DNA from: Betaproteobacteria bacterium HGW-Betaproteobacteria-7
Lineage (GTDB): Bacteria; Pseudomonadota; Gammaproteobacteria; Burkholderiales; Rhodocyclaceae
DNA length: 64,000 bases
NCBI GenBank assembly: GCA_002840765.1
Contig: PHCE01000005.1
Location: 62,001-126,000, forward strand
Direction: 5' to 3'
How positions within the stretch are numbered: the stretch's first letter is position 1; each line of letters begins with the position of its first letter. The notes below the pieces were generated by a model. That model worked only from the letters and a program-made list of their open reading frames with translations, was not told the origin of the DNA and searched no databases. The position numbers were made by a program, and so were the translations under genes. Positions 34,631-46,741 of the stretch are shown one piece after another.

Positions 34631-35656
34631 CTACTTTTTCGCCGGTGCCGCCTTGGCCGGGGCTTTCGGGCGGGCCTTGGTGCTGCTCGCCGGTGCCTTG
34701 CGGCCCGCGTCGTGGACAATCCGGGCCGACTGCTTCTTCGGCTCCCGGCGGCTGGCCGTGATTTCCAATGTGGCCGCCCGGGCTGCCGGCGCCTGGCCGT
34801 CGAACTGACTGCGCACGATGCGCATGCGCTCGGCGGCGATGCGTTTATCGATGGCAGCGGTGGCCAGGTTGCGTTCGACCAGGATCTCGCGCATGGCAAT
34901 CAGCGTCTGCAATTCCTCGGACATGCTCAGTGAACGGATCGGCTCTCCCCAGGTTTCCCGCGGCTGGCTGACAGCGATGTTGAATTCTTCCGGATTGGTC
35001 AGCATGCGGGCGATGTTCAGATTGTTGCCGCGCATCGCCCACTCCAGGGCGCCATCGCCCCAATCGTTCTTCGGCGAACGATCCGCCCCCTTTTCGATGA
35101 GCTTGCCAACCAGGGCCTGCCGTCCTTCGTAAACTGCCAGCATCAGGACGCTGGAGCCGTTGGTGCTGAGGGCGTTGATGTCCGCCCCCTGGGCCAGCAA
35201 ATAGTCGACGATGGCCTCGTGGCCGCCGAAGACGGCGTAGTGCAGCGCCGACCATTGGCGGCCGGGCGGATTGATGCGGGCGCCGCGTTCGATCAGCCAC
35301 TTAACCGCTTCCAGATGACCGCGCCAGGCAGCCAGCGCCAGTGCTGTCTCACCGTTGGCATTGATCAGGTTGATGTCGGCACCGCGCGATATGAACAGGC
35401 GCATCAGTTCCAGCTTGCCCTCCCAGGCGCCGATCATCAGCCCGGAACCGATACGGCTGCCGGTGAAGTCCGGTGGCAGGCCTGCATCCAGCCAGGTCGC
35501 GGCCTGCTCTAGATCGCCGAGTTCCAGGCGGATGACGAAACTTACCGGATCGGGCAGCTTCACCTGAGCCGCCGCGCCAGTCGGCCACAGCAGGGACATC
35601 GCGATTATCATGGCAGCCAGTCGGCCGCCCGCCGGTCGTTCATCCATTTGCTTCAT
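34631..35656 (-). CDS. Exported ankyrin-repeat protein
   Basis: 341 aa from ATG 35656, with a possible alternative at 35668. Signal peptide ends in PTGAAA-Q (about residue 31). About five ankyrin repeats span residues 50-210, with GETALALAAWRGHLEAVKWLIERGA as the clearest. A helical segment and an Ala/Lys/Pro-rich tail (APAKAAPAKK) follow. Predicted periplasmic protein-binding role. Divergent from the TonB-type gene with a 37-bp gap, so the two probably share a regulatory region. Confidence 0.85.
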   Translation of the reverse strand: MKQMDERPAGGRLAAMIIAMSLLWPTGAAAQVKLPDPVSFVIRLELGDLEQAATWLDAGLPPDFTGSRIGSGLMIGAWEGKLELMRLFISRGADINLINANGETALALAAWRGHLEAVKWLIERGARINPPGRQWSALHYAVFGGHEAIVDYLLAQGADINALSTNGSSVLMLAVYEGRQALVGKLIEKGADRSPKNDWGDGALEWAMRGNNLNIARMLTNPEEFNIAVSQPRETWGEPIRSLSMSEELQTLIAMREILVERNLATAAIDKRIAAERMRIVRSQFDGQAPAARAATLEITASRREPKKQSARIVHDAGRKAPASSTKARPKAPAKAAPAKK

Positions 35657-35693
35657 CGAACTTTCCATTCTCCAGGCCAGCCCCCATTTTCTC

Positions 35694-36218
35694 ATGATAC
35701 GGACCGATACCCGGCTGACTCTGGCGCTCGCCCTGTCGCTGGCGGTCCATCTGCTGCCCGTGCTGCCGGCCCTGCTGGCAGAACGGCCGGCAGTACCGGT
35801 CGAGCCGCCACCACTGCTGGCCAGCCTGCGCCCGCCGCCGGTGGATGTGCCGCCGCTGGTCATGCCGGAAGCCGAGCCCCCCCGACCGGCAGTACGCCAG
35901 CCACCGCCGGTGGTCGCCAAGGCCAGCCCGGCCGGCCGGCCACGCAGCTGGCAGGAGGAGGTACGGCGGCAGTTCGGGCAGCAACAGCAACGCGGTGAGT
36001 TCTATCCGGCCGAGGCCATCGCCCGCGGCCTGCAGGGCGAGGTCGTCGTCCTGCTGATGCTCGGTACCGATGGCAGCGTCGCCGCCGCCCGCGTCGAACA
36101 AGGTAGCGGTCATCGCCTGCTCGACGATGCTGCGCTCAACGCCGTGCGTGCGCTACGCTCGCTGCCCGCCGACGCGCCGCGGGAAACCCTGCTGCCGGTC
36201 CGTTTCCGCCTCGACTGA
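35694..36218 (+). CDS. TonB C-terminal domain protein
   Basis: 174 aa from ATG 35694. One N-terminal helix (LTLALALSLAVHLLPVLPALL), a proline-rich spacer (about 40-85), and a TonB_C fold with YPAEAIARGLQGEVVVLLMLGTDGSV and ALNAVRALRSLP. Short for TonB (usually 220-280 aa), and no exbB/exbD genes are nearby, so it may be a TonB-like envelope protein rather than the main energy coupler. Two small hairpins follow (36232-36246 and 36251-36263). Confidence 0.8.
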   Translation: MIRTDTRLTLALALSLAVHLLPVLPALLAERPAVPVEPPPLLASLRPPPVDVPPLVMPEAEPPRPAVRQPPPVVAKASPAGRPRSWQEEVRRQFGQQQQRGEFYPAEAIARGLQGEVVVLLMLGTDGSVAAARVEQGSGHRLLDDAALNAVRALRSLPADAPRETLLPVRFRLD

Positions 36219-36323
36219 ACATCAGCAATCGCGCAAGTAGTTCTTGCTTCCGCCAAGGGCGGATTGAGACAATGTCCAGCACGCAGTGCGCTTTTAAAGC
36301 GACAAATTCATAGGGGGAAGAAC

Positions 36324-37952
36324 ATGAACACGCTATCGTCACTCCGCGTCGCCACCCGCATGCAGATATTGACCGGCCTGACGCTGCTCGGCCTGCTCAT
36401 CCTCTGTCTGACCGCGCTGTTCCAGCTCAAGGACACCATGCTGGAAGACCGCAAGCACAAAACCCGGGATCTGGTCGAGGTCGCCGTCGGCATTATCAAG
36501 TACCACCACCAAATGGCCGTCAGCGGCAAGCTGGCGGAAGAGGACGCCAAGAGCGCTGCCCGCGACAGCCTGCGCGGCCTGCGCTACGGCAAGGACGACT
36601 ACTACTTCGGCTTTGATACCAGCGGTGTCTATTTCCTGCATGGCGGCAATCCGAAGCTCGAAGGTCAGCTGAAGATCGAAATGCAGGACGCCAACGGCAA
36701 ATACCTGATCCGCGAACTGATCACAGCTGCCCAGGCCGGCGGTGGCTACGTCGATTACTGGTACCCGCGCGCCGGCCAGCAGAAGGCCGAACCAAAACTT
36801 GCCTACACGGCGCTGTTTGCCCCCTGGAACTGGGTCATCGGCACCGGTATTTACATCGACGACGTCGATGTCGAATACCGCGGAAACGCCTTCCTGCTCG
36901 GCGGCATCTCGCTGGCCCTGCTGATCCTGCTCAGCCTCATCGGCTGGCAGGTGAGCAGCAGCATCCTCCGTCAGCTCGGTGGCGAACCGCAGGCAGCGGC
37001 CGAGGTGATGCAACGCGTGGCCGATGGCGATCTGAGCAACACGGTTAACAACGCGCCACCAGGCAGCATGCTGCACACCCTCGGCAGCATGGTCGCCTCG
37101 CTGCGCCAGATGGTCAGCGAAATCAACGACAACGCCAATCGCCTGGTCAGCAACGCCGAAGGCATTTCCACCGCCTCCGAGGAAGTGGCCAAGGCCGCCG
37201 AACAGCAGGCTGATGCCACCTCGGCGATGGCCGCGGCGATCGAGCAACTGACGGTCAGCTCCAACCACATTTCGGAAAGTGCCAGCGAAACCTCCGCGGA
37301 CTCCTCGGCGGCCGTCGCCCTATCCGGCCAGGGCGCGCAGCGCGTGCAGCAGGCCTCACAGGCGATCGAGAAAATCTCGGCGACGGTCTCCGACGCCTCC
37401 GAACTGATTCGCGCACTGGAGGAACGGGCCAAGCAGGTTTCCTCGATCGCCAACGTGATCAAGGACATCGCCGGCCAGACCAACCTGCTGGCACTCAACG
37501 CGGCCATCGAGGCGGCGCGCGCCGGTGAGCAGGGACGTGGCTTCGCCGTGGTCGCCGACGAAGTGCGCAAGCTGGCGGAACGGACCTCCGGCGCGACGAC
37601 GGAAATCGAACAGATGATCCTCGGCATCCAGGCCGACACCACCGGTGCCGTCGAGGCGATGAACGCTGCCCTGCCGGAAGTGCAGGAAGGCGTCGATCTC
37701 GCCGCCTCGGCCTCCGATTCGCTGCAGGCCATCGAAAATGGCGCCCGCCGCACGTTGGCGCGCATCGGCGAAGTCGCCGACGCCACCCGCGAACAGAGCG
37801 CCGCCAGCACGTCAATCGCCCAGCGCGTCGAACAGATCGCCAACATGGTCGAGGAAACGACGACCACCATCCGCGGCACGGCAGTCGCTGCGCATCAACT
37901 GCAAACCATCGCCACCAGCCTGAAGGCGATGATCGGCCGCTTCAAGGTGTGA
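36324..37952 (+). CDS. Methyl-accepting chemotaxis protein with single Cache domain
   Basis: 542 aa from ATG 36324 behind AGGGGGAAG. TM1 at about 13-35. The periplasmic sCache_2 domain has [27 protein letters not shown] and [17 protein letters not shown]2 is at about 195-215, then HAMP. The signalling hairpin reads [43 protein letters not shown]. No C-terminal CheR-tethering pentapeptide. sCache_2 receptors often bind small carboxylates, but the ligand is not known here. Confidence 0.94.
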   Translation: MNTLSSLRVATRMQILTGLTLLGLLILCLTALFQLKDTMLEDRKHKTRDLVEVAVGIIKYHHQMAVSGKLAEEDAKSAARDSLRGLRYGKDDYYFGFDTSGVYFLHGGNPKLEGQLKIEMQDANGKYLIRELITAAQAGGGYVDYWYPRAGQQKAEPKLAYTALFAPWNWVIGTGIYIDDVDVEYRGNAFLLGGISLALLILLSLIGWQVSSSILRQLGGEPQAAAEVMQRVADGDLSNTVNNAPPGSMLHTLGSMVASLRQMVSEINDNANRLVSNAEGISTASEEVAKAAEQQADATSAMAAAIEQLTVSSNHISESASETSADSSAAVALSGQGAQRVQQASQAIEKISATVSDASELIRALEERAKQVSSIANVIKDIAGQTNLLALNAAIEAARAGEQGRGFAVVADEVRKLAERTSGATTEIEQMILGIQADTTGAVEAMNAALPEVQEGVDLAASASDSLQAIENGARRTLARIGEVADATREQSAASTSIAQRVEQIANMVEETTTTIRGTAVAAHQLQTIATSLKAMIGRFKV

Positions 37953-38004
37953 AGTTAGTTGCCTATGGGTTGAGCTAACAGCTCTAACTTCCTAGGCAAC
38001 TAAC
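37951..38004. terminator. Nested inverted repeats between convergent genes
   Basis: GTTAGTTGCCTA (37954-37965) pairs exactly with TAGGCAACTAAC (37993-38004), and inside it GAGC/GCTC forms a smaller hairpin. No T tract. Likely a bidirectional stop between the chemoreceptor and CoA transferase genes. Confidence 0.5.
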
Positions 38005-38014
38005 AGCTGATTTC

Positions 38015-39214
38015 CTAGACTGCCCCGTTTGCTCTCAGTTCAGCGATCCGGGCTGAGTCATAGCCGAGACTGGCCAGTACCTCATCGGTATGGGCGCCGA
38101 GTTCCGGCCCGATCCAGTTGGTCTCGCCGGGTGTCGCCGACAGTTTGGGGATGATGCCCGGCAACTTGAACTCCCGCCCGTCCGGCAACTTGGCCGAGGC
38201 GAACATCTGCCGGGCGATGAATTGAGGGTCGGCGAACATGTCCACCACCGAATAGACCCGCGACGACGGCACCTCGGCCGCCGCCAGCACGGCCAGCACT
38301 TCGCCCTCATCATGCTGCGCACACCAGGCATCGACCAGGGCGTAGATTTCGTCACGCCGCGCATCGCGACCGGCGTTGTCGGCCAGGCCTGGATCGTCGG
38401 CGAGATCGGGGCGGCCGATCGCCTGCATGAAGCGTTTGAAAATGGCATCACCGTTGGCGCCGATGGTCACGTGCTTGCCGTCACGCGTCGTGTGCGTGTT
38501 CGACGGTGTGATGCCGGGCATGATGTTGCCGGTACGCTCGCGGACGAAGCCGCCGACATCGAACTCAGGCACCAGCGACTCCATCATGGCGAAGACGGCT
38601 TCGTAGAGTGCCACATCGACCATCTGCCCCTGGCCGCCATTGACTTCGCGGTGGCGCAGCGCCATCAGCGCGCCGATGGCGCCCCACAGCGCAGCAATCG
38701 AATCGCCGATGGAAATACCGGTGCGCACCGGTGGCCGGTCGGGGAAACCGGTGATGTAGCGCAGCCCGCCCATCGATTCGCCGACGGCGCCGAACCCCGG
38801 CTGGTCCTTGTACGGGCCGCTCTGGCCGAAACCGGAAAGGCGCACCATGACTAGGCCGGGATGCTCGGCATGCAGCGTCTCCCAACCTAGGCCAAGCTTG
38901 TCGAGGACGCCGGGACGGAAATTCTCGACGACGATGTCGGCGTCGGCGATCAGGCGGCGGACAAACTCGCGCCCATCCGGGTGCTTGAGATTGGCGGTCA
39001 CCGATTTCTTGTTACGCGCCTGCACGTACCACCACAGCGAGGTGCCTTCGTAGATCTTGCGCCACTGGCGCAGTGGATCACCGCCGTCCGGCGACTCGAC
39101 CTTGATCACCTCGGCGCCGAACTCGGCCATGATGCGGGTGCAGAACGGGCCGGCAATCAGTGTGCCGAGCTCAACAACTTTCAGTCCGGCCAGGGGTTTT
39201 GCGCTTTCGCTCAT
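38015..39214 (-). CDS. CaiB/BaiF family (class III) CoA transferase
   Basis: 399 aa from ATG 39214, which overlaps the murI stop by one base (TGATG). Family features: VVELGTLIAGPFCTRIMAEFGAEVIKVE at the N-terminus, the catalytic Asp region ENFRPGVLDKLGLG, SGFGQSGPY, and GEVNGGQGQ-like RHREVNGGQGQMVDVALYEA. Transfers CoA between carboxylic acids. The acid is not identifiable from the sequence or from its neighbour murI. Confidence 0.9.
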   Translation of the reverse strand: MSESAKPLAGLKVVELGTLIAGPFCTRIMAEFGAEVIKVESPDGGDPLRQWRKIYEGTSLWWYVQARNKKSVTANLKHPDGREFVRRLIADADIVVENFRPGVLDKLGLGWETLHAEHPGLVMVRLSGFGQSGPYKDQPGFGAVGESMGGLRYITGFPDRPPVRTGISIGDSIAALWGAIGALMALRHREVNGGQGQMVDVALYEAVFAMMESLVPEFDVGGFVRERTGNIMPGITPSNTHTTRDGKHVTIGANGDAIFKRFMQAIGRPDLADDPGLADNAGRDARRDEIYALVDAWCAQHDEGEVLAVLAAAEVPSSRVYSVVDMFADPQFIARQMFASAKLPDGREFKLPGIIPKLSATPGETNWIGPELGAHTDEVLASLGYDSARIAELRANGAV

Positions 39215-39999
39215 CACGGCTCCCAGTGTTCGACGGGCAGTTTCGTTCCCCACAGGCGGGCGACCGTCGCCGCCACCTGCGCCGGGGCACCGCTGCTCGC
39301 CACCCGCAGCTGCCCTGCCCCGCCGCCGAGCAGGCCGGCAGCACTCAGCCGGCGTTCCAGCTGACGGGCCACCGCCTCACCGGTGTCGAGCAGCGTGACC
39401 CCGGCCGGCAGGCGGGCAGCGATCATCCCGGCCACCCACGGGTAATGCGTGCAGCCGAGGACGACGACATCGGCGCCGGCATCAGCCAGCGGGGCGACGA
39501 ACGCGTCGAGCAGGCGTTCGACCGGCGGGCTGTCCGGCCCGTGCGTCTCGATGGCTTCGGCCAGCCCGGGGCAGGCTTGGGCGAGCACGCGATGGGGACC
39601 GGCGTGGTCGGTGACCAGGCGCTGGAAACGGCTGCTGTCGAGCGTGCGGGTGGTGGCCAGGACGCCGATGACGCCGGAGCGGGTCAGCGCCGCCGCCGGC
39701 TTGACGCCCGGCTCGAGGGCAACGATGGGCAGCGCCGCTGCCGCCCGGATGGCTTCGGCGGCGGCGGCCGTCGCCGTGTTGCAGGCAATGACCAGGGCCT
39801 TGGCACCGCGCTCGGCCAGCGCCTCGGCAATACGCAGCCCACGCTCGCGGATGAAGGCCTCCGACCGGTCGCCATAGGGCAGAAAGCGGGTATCGGCGAA
39901 ATAGAAGTAGTCCTCGTGCGGCAAGCGGGCGCGCAAGGCGTGCAGGACGGTCAGGCCACCAAGGCCGGAATCGAAGACGGCGACGGAGTTGGGATTCAA
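39214..39999 (-). CDS. murI: Glutamate racemase
   Basis: 261 aa. FDSGLGG with D10/S11, catalytic cysteines C73 (IACNTATA) and C183 (LGCTHYPWV), all conserved. Makes D-glutamate for peptidoglycan. Translationally coupled to the CoA transferase, an odd functional pairing that may only reflect compact packing. Confidence 0.96.
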   Translation of the reverse strand: MNPNSVAVFDSGLGGLTVLHALRARLPHEDYFYFADTRFLPYGDRSEAFIRERGLRIAEALAERGAKALVIACNTATAAAAEAIRAAAALPIVALEPGVKPAAALTRSGVIGVLATTRTLDSSRFQRLVTDHAGPHRVLAQACPGLAEAIETHGPDSPPVERLLDAFVAPLADAGADVVVLGCTHYPWVAGMIAARLPAGVTLLDTGEAVARQLERRLSAAGLLGGGAGQLRVASSGAPAQVAATVARLWGTKLPVEHWEP

Positions 40000-40102
40000 G
40001 CGGAGCTACCGGTGGGCTGGGGGAGGAAAGGACAGCGGAAATTATCGCATCCCGCCGCCGGGATTCACCGCCGATGTGCCGAGAACGGCGTGCGGCTTTG
40101 CC

Positions 40103-42655
40103 TCAATCGCTGCGGACTGCCTCGCTGGCTGCCCGAGCGGGCAGGCGCAGTTCGAAACAGCTGCCGATGCCCGGCTGGCTGCTGACCAGGATGTTGCCGC
40201 CCATCAGTTCAGCCAGCCGCTTGCCGATGGCCAGACCCAGGCCGCTACCGCCGAAGCGACGGGTGGACGAGGCATCGAGTTGCTGGAAGGGATTGAACAG
40301 CTTCTCGATTTGCTCGGCGGCGATACCCATACCGCTGTCCTCGATGCGGAAGCACAGTTCCCCCTGAACGAGGGTGGCCTGCGCCCGGATAGATCCGGCA
40401 TGGGAGAATTTGACGGCATTGGAAAGCAGGATGTCGAGGATCTGCTCGATACGTTGTGCGTCGCCGATCCAGTTGTCTGGCAGGTCCGGCGTCATCTGGC
40501 AATCGAGCACGATCTTTTTCGCTTCCGCGCGCTCCCGGATGCGAGCGACCGCCCTTGCGAGCAGATCACGCGGCGAACAGGGGGCCATGTCGAGATGCAG
40601 GCGACCGGCTTCGAGGCTGGAAAAGTCGAGCAGGTTGATGACGATTGCCAGCAAATGACGGCCCGAGGTCAGGATGCGGGAGAAGGCCAGGCGCACCCGC
40701 TCCGGGTCGTCGGCCGCCCGCAGGCCGATCTCGGCGAAACCGAGGATGCCGTTGAGCGGCGTCCGCAACTCGTGGGACATGTTGGCGATGAACTCCCGCC
40801 GCGCCCGGTCGAGATGTTCCGCCGCCAACAGTGCCTGCTCGCGCGCCTGCGCCGCTGCCCGCTGGGGCGCGATGTCCACAAAACTGATGACGGCGCCGAT
40901 GATGCGACCGTCGCGCAGCATCGGATGCGAGGCGTACATCACCGACAGCGGATGGCCGTCGGCATGCCAGAAAACCTCATTGTCCACGCGCACCGTCTCG
41001 CCGTGAGTGAGCGAAGCCAGGGTCGAACAGTCGTTCGCGTCGTAAGGCGAACCATCCGGCCGGCTGTGGTGGATCAGGCCATGGATCTGCCGACCGATCA
41101 ACTGCTCGCTGGTATAGCCGAGCAGCGCGCAGGCGGCATCATTGATGAAGGTCAGCCGACCCTGGGCATCGATACCGAACAGCCCGTCGGCGCTTGATTG
41201 CAGGATATGGCTGGCGCGCGCCTCGATTTCGGCGAGCGCCGCCGAGCGCTCGGCGACCAGTTGCTCAAGATGATTGCGATGGCAATCAAGTTCCAGCTCT
41301 CCGGCCTTGCGCTTGGTGACGTCACGCATCACGGCAACCATGCCCAGGCGCCCGCCAGCGGCATCGGCCAGCGGCACCTTGGCGATTTCATAATGGCGCG
41401 GTCGCCCCTCGGCGTCGATCGTGCTCTCCTCGAAGCGGCTCAGCCTGCCCGCCGACCAGGCCGGCTCATCGCTCGCCGCTCCCGGCGCACCCGGGGCCAG
41501 GCCACCAGGTAGCCGGCGGGCAAGCTCCTCATCACGCAGCCCTTGCCAGTCGGCGTCACCGATACCGAACAGATTGAGGCAGACGCTGTTGGCGATCTGC
41601 CAGCGGCCAGCGCCATCCTTGAGCAGCACGGCATCGGGCACGGCTTCGATGACGTTGCGCAACTGCGCCTCACGCTCGGCGATTTCCGCGACATGCCGCG
41701 CGGCTGCTGCCATGCGCCGCCACAGACCACCACCGAGCAGCAGCGAGAGCAGCAGGAAGCCGCCACCGATGGCCAGCTTGACGTTGCGCTCCCGCCGCCA
41801 GTCGGCCAGATAGTCTTCGGTGGCCAGGCCGACGATGGCGATCATCGACGCACTGTCCACCCGGCGCATGGCAAAGGCCCGGGGAATGCCGTCGGCGACG
41901 TTGGTGGCGCGATAGTTACCAGCAACCACCCCGGCATCAAGTAATTCTTGCAGGCCCTGGGAAATATTGCGATTACCCAGTGGCGACGCCTGCTCATCGC
42001 GCAGGGTCGGCACCCGCGTAATCAGCGAGCGGTCGGCATAACGCAGGACGGCGACACCGCGTTCGCCGAGATCGAAACGGGCGAGCAGACGGGCAAAATG
42101 GTCGACGGTAACCGGCGCTGCGACGACGCCGGCAAAACGGCCATCCGGATAGTTGTAGCGCTGGGATAAACCGACGACGAGTTGGCGCGAGGTACGGCCG
42201 ACAAGAGGGGGCGAAATCTGCAGGCGGCGGTCGGCATGCTCGCGGTGATGGACGAAATACTCGCGATCGGCCCACGACACCGGTTGCTCGGCTCGCACTC
42301 CCGGGCCAAGGAAAACTCGGCCCTCGGCATCGGCGATGCGGAAGGCCTCCACCTCCGGCAGCCGCTGCGCATGACGTTCGAGCACCGCCTGCATCGCCTG
42401 GCCATCGACTCGCCCGCCAACGGCCAGTTGCCGCTCCAGTTCGTCGACTACAGCACTTAAGGCAATGTCTATGCGGGCAACGCTATTGCTCAGATTCAAC
42501 TCGAGCGCGCCGACGATATTTTGCGTCAGCAGATCGGCGCGCCGTTCGTGGTTCTGCCGGCTTTCGGTCAGCGAATAGGCGACCAGGGCCAGGACCAGCA
42601 GGTTGGCAGCGAGCAGACCGAGCAGCAACAGTGAGCGCGAGCGGATGGGCTTCAC
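40103..42655 (-). CDS. Membrane sensor histidine kinase: dCache, 2 PAS, HisKA, HATPase
   Basis: 850 aa from GTG 42655 behind GGGAGG. TM1 (LLLLGLLAANLLVLALVAYSL), a periplasmic dCache_1 domain (ADREYFVHHREHADRRLQISPPLVGRTS), and TM2 (LAIGGGFLLLSLLLGGGLW). PAS units at about 335-450 and 480-600. HisKA reads NMSHELRTPLNGILGFAEIG. HATPase has DSGMGI and [18 protein letters not shown]. It ends after the ATPase, with no receiver. No response regulator is adjacent, so it is an orphan kinase here. Confidence 0.92.
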   Translation of the reverse strand: MKPIRSRSLLLLGLLAANLLVLALVAYSLTESRQNHERRADLLTQNIVGALELNLSNSVARIDIALSAVVDELERQLAVGGRVDGQAMQAVLERHAQRLPEVEAFRIADAEGRVFLGPGVRAEQPVSWADREYFVHHREHADRRLQISPPLVGRTSRQLVVGLSQRYNYPDGRFAGVVAAPVTVDHFARLLARFDLGERGVAVLRYADRSLITRVPTLRDEQASPLGNRNISQGLQELLDAGVVAGNYRATNVADGIPRAFAMRRVDSASMIAIVGLATEDYLADWRRERNVKLAIGGGFLLLSLLLGGGLWRRMAAAARHVAEIAEREAQLRNVIEAVPDAVLLKDGAGRWQIANSVCLNLFGIGDADWQGLRDEELARRLPGGLAPGAPGAASDEPAWSAGRLSRFEESTIDAEGRPRHYEIAKVPLADAAGGRLGMVAVMRDVTKRKAGELELDCHRNHLEQLVAERSAALAEIEARASHILQSSADGLFGIDAQGRLTFINDAACALLGYTSEQLIGRQIHGLIHHSRPDGSPYDANDCSTLASLTHGETVRVDNEVFWHADGHPLSVMYASHPMLRDGRIIGAVISFVDIAPQRAAAQAREQALLAAEHLDRARREFIANMSHELRTPLNGILGFAEIGLRAADDPERVRLAFSRILTSGRHLLAIVINLLDFSSLEAGRLHLDMAPCSPRDLLARAVARIRERAEAKKIVLDCQMTPDLPDNWIGDAQRIEQILDILLSNAVKFSHAGSIRAQATLVQGELCFRIEDSGMGIAAEQIEKLFNPFQQLDASSTRRFGGSGLGLAIGKRLAELMGGNILVSSQPGIGSCFELRLPARAASEAVRSD

Positions 42656-42808
42656 CGGCCCTCCCCGTCGACCGCTGTGTAGCGCCAGCGTGGGCCCAAA
42701 CGCATTGACTTCCCCCCCTTACTACCGGGTAATTATGACTTTCGTAATATTCTACACCCCGGATCCGCTTCGCTATCTGATAGCGCTGACCGGTCGGCAC
42801 TCTGGCAC

Positions 42809-42833
42809 AAAAAAAGCCCCGGAACGGGGCTTT
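42809..42833 (-). terminator. Rho-independent terminator of icd
   Basis: On the minus strand AAAGCCCCG-TTC-CGGGGCTTT followed by a run of T (42809-42812 and the stem end). Lies 20 bp after the icd stop. Confidence 0.9.
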
Positions 42834-42853
42834 GACTGTAGAGCAGCGAAGGC

Positions 42854-44095
42854 TTACATGCGCTCGATCATCGCCTCGCCAAACGCCGAGCAGGACAATT
42901 CGTCGGCGCCCTCCATCAGCCGGGCGAAGTCGTAAGTCACCTTCTTGTCGCCGATCGCCGCTTCCATGGCCTTGATCACCAGATTGGCGGCTTCCAGCCA
43001 GCCGAGGTGACGCAACATCATTTCGGCGGAGAGGATCAGCGAACCCGGATTGACCTTGTCCAGCCCGGCATACTTCGGCGCCGTGCCGTGCGTCGCCTCG
43101 AAACAGGCGTAGTGGTCGGAGATGTTGGCGCCCGGGGCGATGCCGATACCGCCAACCTGGGCGGCCAGGGCGTCAGAAACGTAGTCGCCGTTCAGATTGG
43201 TGGTGGCGATCACGTCATACTCGGCCGGCCGGAGCAGGATCTGCTGCAGGAAGGCATCGGCGATCGAGTCCTTGATGATGATCTCGCGCCCGCTCTGCGG
43301 ATTCTGGAACTTGCACCACGGCCCGCCATCGATCAGCTCGGCACCGAATTCCTCCTGCGCCAGCTTGTAGGCGGTATCGCGGAACAGGCCCTCGGTGAAC
43401 TTCATGATGTTGCCCTTGTGCACAATGGTCACCGACTTGCGGTCGTTATCCACCGCATACTTGATGGCGGCGCGCACCAGGCGCTGGGTCCCTTCGATGG
43501 AGATCGGCTTGATGCCGATGCCCGAGCTTTCCGGGAAACGGATCTTCCGGACGCCCATCTCTTTTTGCAGAAACTCGATGACTTTCTTGCCAGCCTCGGT
43601 ATTGGCCGCCCACTCGACACCGGCGTAGATGTCCTCGGTGTTCTCGCGGAAGATCACCATGTTGGTCAGTTCCGGATGTTTCAGCGGCGATGGCACGCCC
43701 TTGAAATACTGCACCGGACGAACGCACTGGTAGAGGTCGAGTTCCTGGCGCAAGGCGACGTTCAGCGAGCGGATACCGCCGCCGACCGGCGTCGTCATCG
43801 GCCCCTTGATCGACACCGAGTACTCCTTCAGCGCATCGAAGGTTTCCTTGGGCAACCACTCGTCCGGCCCGTACAGGCGGGTCGATTTCTCGCCGGCATA
43901 GACTTCCATCCAGTGGATTTTCTTCTTGCCGCCATAAGCCTTGGCGACAGCGGCGTCGATCACCTTGATCATGACCGGGGTGATATCGATGCCGATGCCA
44001 TCGCCCTCGATGAAGGGAATGATCGGATTGTCGGGAGTCGGCTGCCCCGGGACGATTTTCGAACCGCCCTGCGGAACCTTGATGTGAGAAGTCAT
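42854..44095 (-). CDS. icd: NADP-dependent isocitrate dehydrogenase, dimeric type
   Basis: 413 aa from ATG 44095, supported by GGAGAG 5 nt upstream. E. coli Icd-like: substrate and phosphorylation loop [13 protein letters not shown] with Ser110 equivalent to E. coli Ser113, catalytic Tyr/Lys regions ([22 protein letters not shown]), and the NADP-binding [11 protein letters not shown]. Its phosphorylatable serine matches the presence of aceK 2.6 kb away. It has its own terminator. The second, unrelated IDH lies just upstream on the same strand. Confidence 0.97.
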   Translation of the reverse strand: MTSHIKVPQGGSKIVPGQPTPDNPIIPFIEGDGIGIDITPVMIKVIDAAVAKAYGGKKKIHWMEVYAGEKSTRLYGPDEWLPKETFDALKEYSVSIKGPMTTPVGGGIRSLNVALRQELDLYQCVRPVQYFKGVPSPLKHPELTNMVIFRENTEDIYAGVEWAANTEAGKKVIEFLQKEMGVRKIRFPESSGIGIKPISIEGTQRLVRAAIKYAVDNDRKSVTIVHKGNIMKFTEGLFRDTAYKLAQEEFGAELIDGGPWCKFQNPQSGREIIIKDSIADAFLQQILLRPAEYDVIATTNLNGDYVSDALAAQVGGIGIAPGANISDHYACFEATHGTAPKYAGLDKVNPGSLILSAEMMLRHLGWLEAANLVIKAMEAAIGDKKVTYDFARLMEGADELSCSAFGEAMIERM

Positions 44096-44249
44096 TTTCA
44101 CTCTCCATACGTTGTTATGGGGTTGACGCATCGAGCGTCAACTCGCCCTTTGGCGGGGTGCCGGCCACAGCGTCTCCACGGTCCGGCAGCCCGGCGATTA
44201 TGCGGCAAAAGATACGCCAATGTCAGCCATCGACTTTTCGCGTGGTAGC

Positions 44250-44291
44250 AAAGAAAAGGCCCGGCGGACCGGAAACCGGTCGGCCGGGCCT
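44250..44291 (-). terminator. Rho-independent terminator of the monomeric IDH gene
   Basis: Long hairpin: AGGCCCGGC (44257-44265) with GCCGGGCCT (44283-44291), and inside it GACCGG-AAA-CCGGTC. On the minus strand it is followed by TTTTCTTT. Separates this gene from icd. Confidence 0.85.
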
Positions 44292-44306
44292 GCGTGGCCG
44301 GACTGC

Positions 44307-46544
<2,238 letters not shown>

Positions 46545-46741
46545 GCTGACCTCTTCTCGTTGGTTTGGGATATGCGCACCGACAATACGCCGGCACCCTT
46601 GCGCGATGCTTACAAATAGCCTCGGGAGTATCCGCAACCATCCGCCTCGGGTCAACGGCGAAATGCCATTTCACATTGTGGACGAAGCGTTTTCGCCAGC
46701 CGCCCGGTGCTAGAATTTCCCGCTCATCCGGGAGGGGGACA

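Noticed and set aside
39160-41200. Long + strand frames across murI and the dCache kinase
   Set aside because: They lie opposite well-defined minus-strand genes with all catalytic residues and show only antisense composition.
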